Positions 48,635 through 59,067 of a stretch of DNA of 64,000 bases are shown piece after piece. Numbering within the stretch: the first letter of the stretch is position 1; the number at the start of each line of letters is the position of its first letter. The stretch comes from Bifidobacterium leontopitheci (GTDB taxonomy: Bacteria; Actinomycetota; Actinomycetes; Actinomycetales; Bifidobacteriaceae): positions 62,001 to 126,000 of the forward strand of contig NZ_WBVT01000001.1 of NCBI RefSeq assembly GCF_009193355.1. Reading direction: 5' to 3'. The notes under the pieces are model-generated. The model was given only the letters and a program-made list of their open reading frames with translations. It searched no databases and was not told the origin of the DNA. Made by a program: the position numbers and the translations under genes.

Positions 48635-49372
48635 ATGAGTAAGCCTATTGAAGCATCCATCGTCGTCGTCGACGACGAGCCGTCCATCCGCGAACTGCTT
48701 GTCGCGTCCCTTCATTTCGCCGGATTCGAGGTCGCCACGGCGGCCTCCGGCTCCGAGGCCATCGAGGTGATCGAGAAGACCCAGCCCGACCTCATCGTGC
48801 TGGACGTCATGCTGCCTGACATCGACGGGTTCACCGTGACCCGCCGCATCCGCCAGGAGGGCATCGGCGCGCCGGTCCTGTTCCTCACCGCACGTGACGA
48901 CACGCAGGACAAGGTCATGGGCCTGACCGTCGGCGGCGACGACTACGTGACCAAGCCGTTCAGCCTCGAGGAGGTCGTGGCCCGCATCCGCGCGATCCTG
49001 CGCCGCACCCGCGAGCAGGTCGAGGACGATCCGATCATCCGTGTCGGCGACCTCGAGATCAACGAGGACTCCCACGACGTGACCCGCGCCGGCCAGCCCG
49101 TCGACCTGAGCCCCACCGAATACAAGCTGCTGCGCTACCTGATGGACAATGAAGGCCGCGTGCTGTCCAAGGCGCAGATCCTCGACCACGTCTGGCAGTA
49201 CGACTGGGGCGGCGACGCCGCGATCGTCGAATCGTACATCTCGTACCTGCGCAAGAAGGTCGATGGCGTGATGGTCACCGGAGAGGACGGTGAGAAGCAC
49301 AAGGTCACGCCGCTGATCGAGACCAAGCGCGGCATCGGCTACATGATCCGCGAACCCAAAGTCACGGCGTGA
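48635..49372 (+). CDS. OmpR/PhoB-family response regulator
   Basis: Two-component regulator of 245 aa. The receiver domain (residues 6-120) has acidic pair DDE, phosphoacceptor Asp in DLIVLDVMLPDIDGF and Lys in VTKPFSLEE. The C-terminal winged helix reads LSPTEYKLLRYLMDNEGRVLSKAQILDHVWQYDWGGDAAIVESYISYLRKKVD. It is similar in build to actinobacterial TcrA/PrrA/MtrA types. The stop overlaps the kinase start (GTGA). The seven 16-bp repeats upstream are possible binding sites (inference). Signal unknown. Confidence 0.94.
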   Translation: MSKPIEASIVVVDDEPSIRELLVASLHFAGFEVATAASGSEAIEVIEKTQPDLIVLDVMLPDIDGFTVTRRIRQEGIGAPVLFLTARDDTQDKVMGLTVGGDDYVTKPFSLEEVVARIRAILRRTREQVEDDPIIRVGDLEINEDSHDVTRAGQPVDLSPTEYKLLRYLMDNEGRVLSKAQILDHVWQYDWGGDAAIVESYISYLRKKVDGVMVTGEDGEKHKVTPLIETKRGIGYMIREPKVTA

Positions 49373-51279
49373 GGCAGTCCATGACCATGCAGACACCAAC
49401 GTTGCAGCCGGCGCCAGTACCAGGGCAGGCGCCGGCCGCTCAGGGACAGCCCGGCGCCGCCATGCCGCCGTCAGGCCGGCAGCCGGAGCAGCGGCGCAAG
49501 GGCGCGTGGAACGCCTTGCGCTCGATGTTCGTCGGTCGGTTGGACGCCGTTCCGCTCGCCACCAAGATCGTGGCGTGCACGGTGGTCCTGCTCATTGTCG
49601 GCACGGTCAGCATCTCGTTCACACTGCGCCAGCTCGTCGGCAACTACATGCTGGAGAAGACCGACTCGCAGCTGCTGCGACAGGCGCAGCTCGTGCTCAA
49701 CAGCATCGACACGGTACGCCAGTCCAACGATGACAACCGCAGCAACAGCCTGCTCGGCAGCTACTTCGTCCAGCGGCGCAACGAGAACAACGCCATCATG
49801 CCCGGCGAGATCGTCCCCGTGTTCAAGGACGGCGTCTCATCGAAGCCGCTGCTGCCCGAAAGCGGCTCGCGCGGCACGATACAGCTGCAGCAGCCGTTCA
49901 CCACGAGCGCCGTCGTCTCGCTCAACGGCCGGGCGGTCGACCATTCGACGCTGACGACGGCCGAGTCGCCGTGGCGCGTGGTCGCGTTGGGCTGGAAGGA
50001 CGAGTCCACAGGCAAGACCGGCATCTGCTATATCGGCCTGTCGCTCAGCGACCAGCTCGACACGGCCAGGACCCTGACCAGATACTGCATCATCGTCGGC
50101 TGCGCCATCGTGATCCTCGGCGCGCTGCTGGCCACGTTGGTGACTCAGCGCACACTCTCGCCGCTCAAACGCATCGAGAAGACCGCGGCCAAGATCGCGG
50201 CCGGTGACCTCAGCCAACGTGTGCCGTCCGCACCGGAGAACACGGAGGTCGGATCGCTCGCATCCTCGCTCAACGCCATGCTCACCCGCATCGAGCAGAG
50301 CTTCCGCGAGCAGGAGGAGACCACCGCGAAGATGAAGCGGTTCGTCTCCGACGCGAGCCACGAGCTGCGCACCCCGCTCGCCGCGATCCACGGCTATGCG
50401 GAGCTGTACAAGATGCAGCGTGACCTGCCGGGCGCGCTCGAACGCGCCGACGAGTCCATCGAACACATCGAATCGTCCAGCACGCGCATGACCATCCTCG
50501 TCGAGGACCTGCTGTCGCTGGCAAGACTGGACGAGGGGCGCGGCATCGACCTCACCCAGCAAGTGCCGCTCACCACGCTGGTCACCGACGCCACGGACGA
50601 CCTGCACGCTCTTGACCCCGACCGCGCCATCCACCGCGGCACTCTGGCATTCCAGCCCAAGGACGGGGCCACGCCCTCGTCGCTGCGATTCAGCGACGGG
50701 CCGATGCCGGAGGTCATGCTCAAGGGCGACGGTTCCAGGCTTCGCCAGGTCGTCACGAACATCGTCGGCAACATCCACCGCTATACGCCGTCCGATTCCC
50801 CCGTGGAGATCTCGATCGGCGTCATGCCGGCATCCATCAGCCCCGAATCCCTGTCGCGCATGCCCGCCACCGAGACCTCGCTGCATCACTTCACCGAAGC
50901 CGTCGACGTGAGCCGCTCGATGCAGATGGGCATGAAATACGCGGTCATTCGCTTCAGCGACCACGGCCCCGGCGTGCCTGCCGATTCGCGTTCGAAGATC
51001 TTCGAACGGTTCTACACCGCCGACCCGTCGCGCGCCCGCCTCAAGGGCGGCACCGGACTGGGCATGGCCATCGCGCAGTCGGTGGTCAAGGCCCACCGCG
51101 GATTCATCTGCGCCAGCGAGTCCGACGGCGGCGGCCTGACGCTCACCGTCGTGCTGCCCATCGCGCCGATGGAGCCGAAGCCGCTGCAGCCCGTCGGCGA
51201 GACGCATGACGCGGGACGCGGCCGAAACGCCAAGTCCGGCGGCAAGACGGCCAAGGAGCGCCGTTCCCGCAAGGAATAG
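49369..51279 (+). CDS. Sensor histidine kinase (HAMP, HisKA, HATPase)
   Basis: Membrane kinase of 636 aa paired with the regulator upstream. A Pro/Gln/Ala-rich head of about 55 residues is followed by TM1 (ATKIVACTVVLLIVGTVSISF), an extracytoplasmic domain (about 90-235), TM2 (YCIIVGCAIVILGALLATLVT), HAMP (LSPLKRIEKTAAKIAAGDLSQRVP), HisKA with phosphoacceptor His in FVSDASHELRTPLAAIHGY, and HATPase boxes DHGPGVP and GGTGLGMAIAQSVVKAHRG. Start GTG 49369 overlaps the regulator stop; ATG 49381 and 49387 are alternatives. Confidence 0.93.
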   Translation: MRQSMTMQTPTLQPAPVPGQAPAAQGQPGAAMPPSGRQPEQRRKGAWNALRSMFVGRLDAVPLATKIVACTVVLLIVGTVSISFTLRQLVGNYMLEKTDSQLLRQAQLVLNSIDTVRQSNDDNRSNSLLGSYFVQRRNENNAIMPGEIVPVFKDGVSSKPLLPESGSRGTIQLQQPFTTSAVVSLNGRAVDHSTLTTAESPWRVVALGWKDESTGKTGICYIGLSLSDQLDTARTLTRYCIIVGCAIVILGALLATLVTQRTLSPLKRIEKTAAKIAAGDLSQRVPSAPENTEVGSLASSLNAMLTRIEQSFREQEETTAKMKRFVSDASHELRTPLAAIHGYAELYKMQRDLPGALERADESIEHIESSSTRMTILVEDLLSLARLDEGRGIDLTQQVPLTTLVTDATDDLHALDPDRAIHRGTLAFQPKDGATPSSLRFSDGPMPEVMLKGDGSRLRQVVTNIVGNIHRYTPSDSPVEISIGVMPASISPESLSRMPATETSLHHFTEAVDVSRSMQMGMKYAVIRFSDHGPGVPADSRSKIFERFYTADPSRARLKGGTGLGMAIAQSVVKAHRGFICASESDGGGLTLTVVLPIAPMEPKPLQPVGETHDAGRGRNAKSGGKTAKERRSRKE

Positions 51280-51381
51280 CCGGGTCCGCACACCTCGCGT
51301 TCATACGTTGAGGTAAGCTGATACTTTGATGTAATCAATGCAGACAGGTCGTCTGCGGTTCGACGAGTAGCGAGGTGTGCC

Positions 51382-51771
51382 ATGCCCAGCGGACGCGTGC
51401 GGTGGTTCGACGCGAAAAAGGGATACGGGTTCATTACGGACGATGACGGCAAGGACGTGTTCCTTCCGGCAACGGCTCTGCCGAGCGGCACCACGACGCT
51501 GCGCAAGGGCGCTCGCGTGGAGTTCTCGGTGATCGAAGGCCGCAAGGGGCCGCAGGCCATGGGCGTGACCGTGGCCGCCGCGGTGCCGTCCCTGGTTAAG
51601 GCCACCCGTCCCAAGCCGGACGACATGGCCGCCATCGTGGAGGACCTGATCAAGCTGCTGGATTCCGCCGGCAACGAGCTGCGCCGTCACCGCTATCCGT
51701 CGAGCGCGGACAGCAGGAAGCTGGCAACGCTGTTGCGCGCGGTGGCCGACAATTTCGACGTTCAGGAATGA
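51382..51771 (+). CDS. Cold-shock-domain protein with C-terminal extension
   Basis: Protein of 129 aa. An N-terminal cold-shock fold (RWFDAKKGYGFITDDDGKDVFLPATAL; RNP1 KGYGFIT, RNP2-like KDVFLPA) occupies residues 1-65, then a helical extension (MAAIVEDLIKLLDSAGNELRRHRYPSSADSRKLATLLRAVADNF). This longer form regularly lies beside DUF3027 in actinobacteria. GAGGTGTGCC is upstream of ATG 51382. Its stop overlaps the DUF3027 start (ATGA), so the two are coupled. Confidence 0.9.
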   Translation: MPSGRVRWFDAKKGYGFITDDDGKDVFLPATALPSGTTTLRKGARVEFSVIEGRKGPQAMGVTVAAAVPSLVKATRPKPDDMAAIVEDLIKLLDSAGNELRRHRYPSSADSRKLATLLRAVADNFDVQE

Positions 51772-53141
51772 CTGACGAGGTGATGATGCCGGAGACGACT
51801 ATGGAGACCGGGGACGAGCGTCTCGACCCGCGCGAGCTTGCCCGCCGGATGGCGGTCGAGGCCGCTGAGGACGCCGATGGCGTAGGCGATTTTGTCGAGG
51901 CCATCGAAGCGGGGGATGGGGTCACCGACTTCCGGTTCGTCGCGCTGCTGCGCGGCTACGAGGGCTGGCAGTGGTCGGTCACGATGTTCCACGACGCCGA
52001 ACTCGACCGTTGGACGGTGAACGAGTCCACGCTGGTGCCCACCGACCAGGCGCTGCGCCCGCCGCCATGGGTGCCGTGGAAGGACCGTCTGCTGCCGACC
52101 GACCTGTCGGTCACCGACTCCATCGGCACGCAGCCGGATGATCCGCGTCTGGAACCCGGCATGACCGCGGACGATATCGCCGCGATGTCGCAGCAGGGGA
52201 GTGCCGCAGACGATGCGGCGTCGCAGACCGTGACACCGGACGTTGCCGCTGAAGATGTTGCCACTGAAAACGCCGCCACGGAGACGGACGCTGTTGCTGA
52301 GGGCGAAACGGCTGCGTCGACGGGTGAGGCGGTCGCTTCCGCAGCGAACGATTCCGCAGCGAACGCTTCCGACACGACGGCCACCGAAACCGCCGACGAC
52401 AATGGCGAGACGGGTGAGCCCGCCACGATTGAATCCAGCGCGGCCGAGACCGGCGCAGCCACGGCCAGCGCAGCCACGGCCGTCGAGAAGTCCGCCGACA
52501 GTAGTGTCGATGACGCGAGCGCGGATGTCGCAGAGCCGGGAACAGCCGACACGGTCGGCGCTGCTGACTCTGCCGACTCTGCCGACACTGGCTCCGCCGA
52601 AGCTGGCTCCGCGGCCGCCGATTCCGATCCGGCATCCACGTCTCCGCAGGATGTGGACGACGTGGTCAGCGAGTTCGACCTGTCGCGTCGGCACGTGCTC
52701 TCCCCGCTGGGGCGAGCCCAGACGGCGAAACGCTGGTATGAGGGTCCGCGCGGCCCGAAGTCCCTCTCCACGAAGACCGCCAGCGGCAACCTGTGCTCCA
52801 CGTGCGGCTTCTTCGTGCCGATCAAGGGCGAGCTGGGCGACATGTTCGGCGTCTGCGCCAACAAGTGGAGCCCCGACGATGGCAAGGTCGTCTCGCTCGA
52901 CCACGGGTGCGGCGAACACTCCGAAATCGACCCGCCACAGCCGAGCCATATCTGGATCCAGTCCAAACCGGCGTTCGACGACCTGCACATCGACATCGTG
53001 GCACAGGCCCCGCGTGACGAACGTGCGGACGTCGAACTCATCGAACAGGCCGGCGGCACGTCGCGCAAGCGTCGCAGGAAGCAGAACGGCGCCGCGAACG
53101 GCATCATCCTGCTCAAGTCGCAGCTGCCGCTCGACGAGTAA
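51768..53141 (+). CDS. DUF3027 domain-containing protein with long acidic/Ala linker
   Basis: Protein of 457 aa. The N-terminal DUF3027 part (about residues 20-130) has ARRMAVEAAEDADGVGDFVEA, VALLRGYEGWQWSVTMFHD and PPPWVPWKDRLLPTDLSV. A linker of about 160 residues is extremely rich in Ala, Thr, Asp, Ser and Glu. The C-terminal part (LCSTCGFFVPIKGELGDMFGVCANKWSPDDGKVVSLDHGCGEHSE) has four cysteines likely to bind zinc. Function unknown. It is coupled to the cold-shock-domain gene, so an RNA-related role is possible but unproven. Confidence 0.85.
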   Translation: MTDEVMMPETTMETGDERLDPRELARRMAVEAAEDADGVGDFVEAIEAGDGVTDFRFVALLRGYEGWQWSVTMFHDAELDRWTVNESTLVPTDQALRPPPWVPWKDRLLPTDLSVTDSIGTQPDDPRLEPGMTADDIAAMSQQGSAADDAASQTVTPDVAAEDVATENAATETDAVAEGETAASTGEAVASAANDSAANASDTTATETADDNGETGEPATIESSAAETGAATASAATAVEKSADSSVDDASADVAEPGTADTVGAADSADSADTGSAEAGSAAADSDPASTSPQDVDDVVSEFDLSRRHVLSPLGRAQTAKRWYEGPRGPKSLSTKTASGNLCSTCGFFVPIKGELGDMFGVCANKWSPDDGKVVSLDHGCGEHSEIDPPQPSHIWIQSKPAFDDLHIDIVAQAPRDERADVELIEQAGGTSRKRRRKQNGAANGIILLKSQLPLDE

Positions 53142-53160
53142 CCGATACACACACATACAC

Positions 53161-53216
53161 ACGACGATGGGGGCTTGCGCGGGACGATACGATCCAGCGC
53201 AAGCCCCCATCGTCGT
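53161..53216. terminator. Long hairpin between DUF3027 and usp, next to AC tract
   Basis: 20-bp perfect arms (53161-53180 and 53197-53216) around GATGGGGGCTTGCGC and its complement, between convergent genes. On its left is a CACACACATACACAC tract (53148-53162). Confidence 0.88.
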
Positions 53217-53240
53217 CAACATGTCATCGTCGTCGTGCCG

Positions 53241-54242
53241 TCAATGCACGACGGTGACCGTGCACTCGGCGAAGTTGAGGATCTGCCGCGACACCGAGCC
53301 GAGGAAGTGCGCGTCCAATCCGCTCAGCCCGCGCGAGCCGACCACCAGATGGCTCGCATAACGCGACGCGTTAGCCAGACCCTTCGCCGCGGCGATATGG
53401 AACGCGTTGACATGGACGTCGACGTCCGGCTCGACGTCGATGCCGTCGAGCGTGCGGCGCGCGATCGACATCGCGTACTCCTGACCGGCGTCCAGAGGAG
53501 CGACTGCGTTCTCATAGCCCGGCACCTCGCCCAGGTCGCGCAGCTGCCAGCAGAACATCACATGCAGCGGCACATCATGCAGCGCCGCCTCGCGCGCGGC
53601 GAACCGCAACGCATGGCGGGACGTCTCCGACCCGTCGACGCCCACCACGACCGGACGGCTCTCCTGCGGTGACGTAACACTGTCGGCGTCATGATGGATG
53701 GTCACCTCCGGGGCGAGCGAACGGGCGATGCTGTCCTCCACATGCTGGTCCTCGCTGCCGGCGACACGCACCACCGTCACCGGCACCTTCGCCGACTCGG
53801 CCAGCGACGCGGACAACGAGCCGACGAACCACCGCGTGACGCGGCCCAGCGAACGGCGGCCGACGACGATCTGCCGCGCGTCGGAACCGATCTGCAGCAG
53901 CCCCGACGTCCCCGAGGCGTGCACGGACGTCAGCTTCAGCCGGTCATGGTCGAACGACATGCCGCGGCTCGCCTCCTCGACCCACGACAGCAGCCGCCTG
54001 GTGATGTCCTGCCGTGCGCGCTCCCAATCCTCCTCGCTCTGCGGGCGCGAGCCGGCATCCCACGAATGGCTCCACGCATATACCGCGTTGACCGCGGAGC
54101 CGGTGAGTGCCGCCTCGTCAAGGGCCCACTGCAATGCCGCGAACGATTCGGCGGAACCGTCCACGCCCACCACGATGTCACCCCGTTCGTTCCATGCCTC
54201 ACGGGCGATCCCCATGCCTGCATCGACATTCGCATCCGTCAT
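53241..54242 (-). CDS. Universal stress protein, two tandem Usp domains
   Basis: Protein of 333 aa made of two Usp domains, the first at about 25-165 (IVVGVDGSAESFAALQWALDEA ... QIVVGRRSLGRVTRWFVGSLSASLAESAKVPVTVV), the second at about 197-333 (VVVGVDGSETSRHALRFAAREA ... LVVGSRGLSGLDAHFLGSVSRQILNFAECTVTVV). The second domain keeps the ATP-binding-type GxxG pattern; the first has GRRSLG. Start ATG 54242 follows AAGGAGGCTGTC. It is divergent from clpC. Confidence 0.93.
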   Translation of the reverse strand: MTDANVDAGMGIAREAWNERGDIVVGVDGSAESFAALQWALDEAALTGSAVNAVYAWSHSWDAGSRPQSEEDWERARQDITRRLLSWVEEASRGMSFDHDRLKLTSVHASGTSGLLQIGSDARQIVVGRRSLGRVTRWFVGSLSASLAESAKVPVTVVRVAGSEDQHVEDSIARSLAPEVTIHHDADSVTSPQESRPVVVGVDGSETSRHALRFAAREAALHDVPLHVMFCWQLRDLGEVPGYENAVAPLDAGQEYAMSIARRTLDGIDVEPDVDVHVNAFHIAAAKGLANASRYASHLVVGSRGLSGLDAHFLGSVSRQILNFAECTVTVVH

Positions 54243-54353
54243 GACAGCCTCCTTGTCCATAGCCGACGTCATTGCCGGCCCACGTTGCCCGGGCAAGCCG
54301 GCCGACGCATCGACGCCTCCGGCGTGCCGATAACTCCAGCATAGCGGGTCGTT

Positions 54354-54370
54354 TTGCGTTCTCAGCGCAA
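54354..54370. promoter_or_regulatory. TTGCG-N7-CGCAA palindrome upstream of clpC
   Basis: Lies 75 bp upstream of the clpC start, in the usp-clpC divergent region. It partly matches the ClgR operator core (CGCT-type half, AGCG half), and ClgR controls clp genes in actinobacteria. The match is incomplete. Confidence 0.35.
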
Positions 54371-54445
54371 TTCGTGGAAAGCAGGGCATAAACGTCACCG
54401 CGAATCGGTAGAGTGGTGTGGACTATCGAGATTGGAAGGACAAGC

Positions 54446-57055
<2,610 letters not shown>

Positions 57056-57079
57056 AGGCGGCGGTAACCTGACCGCATC

Positions 57080-57125
57080 ATGAATATGGCCGGGCATCCC
57101 AAACGGGATGCCCGGCCATATTCAT
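57080..57125 (+). terminator. 21-bp-arm terminator after clpC
   Basis: Perfect arms 57080-57100 and 57105-57125 (ATGAATATGGCCGGGCATCCC and complement) with a 4-nt loop, 24 bp after the clpC stop. Confidence 0.9.
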
Positions 57126-57166
57126 GTGTGTATGTGTGTATGTGTGTTTGTGCATGTATGCGTATG
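57126..57166. repeat. GT-rich low-complexity tract after the clpC hairpin
   Basis: GTGTGTATGTGTG and variants for about 40 bp. The complement of the same 13-mer lies beside the hairpin at 53161-53216. The rest of the gap up to the peptide gene (57167-57338) holds no gene I can support. Confidence 0.8.
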
Positions 57167-57338
57167 CGGTGCGTGCGAGGGTAGCCCGCGGCATATCCGT
57201 CACGCTGCTCGCCCGGTCACGGTGAAGTGGGTTCGCAGCCATTGGGCCGCGGCTGAATCTTGCGACGCCGTCCTGAGGACTGCAAATCGTCTCCGGTCGT
57301 CAAACGGCTCTGCATCGCCGCAATACTATGGCGATTAT

Positions 57339-57355
57339 CCGATGACAGTCATCGG
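57339..57355. promoter_or_regulatory. CCGATGAC-A-GTCATCGG palindrome before the accessory cassette
   Basis: Perfect 8-bp arms around one base, directly before the ribosome-binding site (AAAGGAG, 57361-57367) of the peptide gene and downstream of a possible -10 TACTAT (57324-57329). A likely operator for the cassette's own regulator (inference). Confidence 0.6.
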
Positions 57356-57372
57356 ACGGGAAAGGAGCAATC

Positions 57373-57474
57373 ATGAACAAGAACATGATGCGGCGATATC
57401 TCGCCACACTCATCGCCATGATTTGCACCATCGCCTGTGCTGTGCCATCCGCAATCGCTTCTGACACACCGTAA
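57373..57474 (+). CDS. 33-aa secreted-type peptide precursor
   Basis: Small ORF with a strong ribosome-binding site, AAAGGAGCAATC, before ATG 57373. The product opens MNKNMMRRYLATL, basic then hydrophobic (LATLIAMICTIACAVP), and ends SAIASDTP. This is nearly all signal peptide: a signal peptidase site after Ala-Ile-Ala would leave only Ser-Asp-Thr-Pro. It stands first in the lower-GC cassette, 18 bp before the first membrane-protein gene. I infer a possible peptide signal or leader, but a regulatory short ORF is also possible. No homologue is known to me. Confidence 0.6.
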   Translation: MNKNMMRRYLATLIAMICTIACAVPSAIASDTP

Positions 57475-57492
57475 GAGAGCACTGGAGGTGCG

Positions 57493-57882
57493 ATGATGCA
57501 ATGGATCAGAGACAGGCTGAACGTCGATGATCGTAGAGTCCATGTCAGCAAAGCCATAAGTTTGCTGTTGTATGTTGCCTACATCGTGACTGGCATCATA
57601 TATCCGGATCTGATGAAAATCGGTGGAGGGTGGCTGTCTTTTGCTTTGTTTGCGATGTGCTTGGCACTGCTGGTGTTCCCCTGCCATGCCCCTGTGCTCA
57701 ATGGCATCGGTTTTTGTGGTATGTTGGCGCTGGAAGCGATGAGGAATCTCATTCCGCCTTTGAAGTTCATTCCGGAGTCGTTCATTGGCTACCTCCTTAT
57801 GTGCATGTGCATTACATTGGCGGCGTGGGGCACTTCTTTTGGTAGAAAGCATCAGGCTCCGAAGCCTGATCAGGAGGTGTGA
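57493..57882 (+). CDS. Small membrane protein A of accessory cassette
   Basis: Protein of 129 aa with four hydrophobic helices (AISLLLYVAYIVTGIIYP, WLSFALFAMCLALLVFP, GIGFCGMLALEAMRNLI, FIGYLLMCMCITLAAW) and a basic, charged head and tail. Similarity to the next gene (same head MMQW, same helix spacing, NPAL/YPDL...GGW) shows a duplicated pair. Two sampled 60-base lines have 43-48% GC, far below the window. Start ATG 57493 has GGAGGTGCG upstream. Its stop overlaps the second copy. Function unknown. Confidence 0.8.
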   Translation: MMQWIRDRLNVDDRRVHVSKAISLLLYVAYIVTGIIYPDLMKIGGGWLSFALFAMCLALLVFPCHAPVLNGIGFCGMLALEAMRNLIPPLKFIPESFIGYLLMCMCITLAAWGTSFGRKHQAPKPDQEV

Positions 57883-58253
57883 TGATGCAGTGGTGGAAAA
57901 AGACATACCGAATCGGTCGCGGAGATTGGCGTGTCAGCCAGATCATTGGATTCGTTCTGTTTGTCGCGTATGCTGTGGCGGCAAGCCTCAATCCCGCTCT
58001 GGTGGACGCCGTCGGAGGCTGGCCATCCTCTGTGGTGACCTTGGTCTTGGTGTTGCTGATGGCTTGGCCGTTCCCCGCTCCGGTGCAGAACATCATCGGA
58101 TTGGTCGGCATATCGGTCTTGGAGATCATCAGGATAGTTCAACCGGCCCTGTACTACTCGAACGCGTGGCTCATCCTCTATCCGACGTTTCTCATACTGA
58201 TGCTATGGCGCAAGTCGAAGGATACCGATAAGCAGCGGAACTCAGAATCCTGA
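57882..58253 (+). CDS. Small membrane protein B of accessory cassette
   Basis: Protein of 123 aa, four helices (QIIGFVLFVAYAVAASL, SVVTLVLVLLMAWPF, IIGLVGISVLEIIRIV, AWLILYPTFLILMLW), sister of the gene before it. The start region GGAGGTGTGATGATGCAGTGG-like is nearly the same as for protein A, evidence for tandem duplication. The start could be ATG 57882 or ATG 57885. It is followed by 136 bp with a hairpin before the regulator gene. Function unknown; might sense, carry or give immunity to the peptide (speculation). Confidence 0.8.
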   Translation: MMQWWKKTYRIGRGDWRVSQIIGFVLFVAYAVAASLNPALVDAVGGWPSSVVTLVLVLLMAWPFPAPVQNIIGLVGISVLEIIRIVQPALYYSNAWLILYPTFLILMLWRKSKDTDKQRNSES

Positions 58254-58275
58254 ACGTTTCCCATCCGACGGATAT

Positions 58276-58308
58276 GTGGGAGCTACGGCGTTGCGCTGCG
58301 GCTCCCAC
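58276..58308 (+). terminator. Hairpin between membrane proteins and regulator
   Basis: GTGGGAGC / GCTCCCAC, 8-bp arms, 17-nt loop, 22 bp after protein B. It may attenuate read-through into the two-component genes, which have a possible -10 TATAGT at 58321-58326. Confidence 0.5.
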
Positions 58309-58389
58309 GCCTTGGTTTGGTATAGTCATGTGCGGAACATGGATGTCCTGACCGTATGGATGGTGAACGGGGCAAAGGAGCACGGTCGC

Positions 58390-59067
58390 ATGTCATATAC
58401 CGCTTCGATGAGCAGGTTGGTTTCCGCGCAATCGCCGTTATGTCCTTCCATCGCGTTGCTGGACAACGACCCGATCACCCTTGCTGGCTTGTCCCAGATC
58501 ATTGAACAGCATCATGCGGGTAGGGTGATATGGACGACAAGTTCCGCGCAGCAGGCCGTCCACGATTGCTGCGATCCGGCAACTAGACCGGATGTGTTGG
58601 TCACGGACGTGTCGATGAAGCCATTGTCCGGCGGTGAAGTATGCCACAGAATACGGCGCAGGCTGAGCCGTCCCGCCATCCTTGCGATCACGTCGTTTCC
58701 GCTGACGGTATACGAGCAGGAGGCGTCCGCATCCGGGGCGCAGGGTATTGCATCGAAAGCGGACGTATCCGCGTTGGTCAACGCGGTGCGTACCGTCTCC
58801 GCCGGTGGAACCTGGGGGCAGGGTTTCGAGCCGGCGGCGATTGCGCATCTGCGTATTTCCAGCCAACGGATCGACCGCGGCGTGCTGTCCGGACGGGAAA
58901 GCGAAGCCATGGATTTGCTGGCGCAGGGGTATGCCGTCTCGGTCGTCGCCGTCAAGATGAACGTGACTGGATCGGCGGTCAAATCGTATATCGCGCGCGC
59001 CAAATCCAAGATGGGAGCGACCTCGTTGCGAGAGCTCATCGCCATGTGGACGGGGGAGAACCAGTGA
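58390..59067 (+). CDS. NarL/LuxR-family response regulator
   Basis: Regulator of 225 aa. The receiver domain has IALLDNDP (acidic pocket), phosphoacceptor Asp in DVLVTDVSMKPLSGG, and Lys in GIASKADVSALV. The C-terminal LuxR helix-turn-helix is LSGRESEAMDLLAQGYAVSVVAVKMNVTGSAVKSYIARAKSKMG. ATG 58390 has AAAGGAG about 10 nt upstream; ATG 58408 is an alternative. Its stop overlaps the kinase start. It may bind the 17-bp palindrome at 57339 (inference). Confidence 0.88.
   Translation: MSYTASMSRLVSAQSPLCPSIALLDNDPITLAGLSQIIEQHHAGRVIWTTSSAQQAVHDCCDPATRPDVLVTDVSMKPLSGGEVCHRIRRRLSRPAILAITSFPLTVYEQEASASGAQGIASKADVSALVNAVRTVSAGGTWGQGFEPAAIAHLRISSQRIDRGVLSGRESEAMDLLAQGYAVSVVAVKMNVTGSAVKSYIARAKSKMGATSLRELIAMWTGENQ

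Noticed and set aside
57108..57464. 118-aa frame starting in the GT tract
   Set aside because: Begins inside the terminator and low-complexity tract, Cys/Val/His-rich nonsense; the shorter 33-codon ORF with a clear ribosome-binding site overlaps it.
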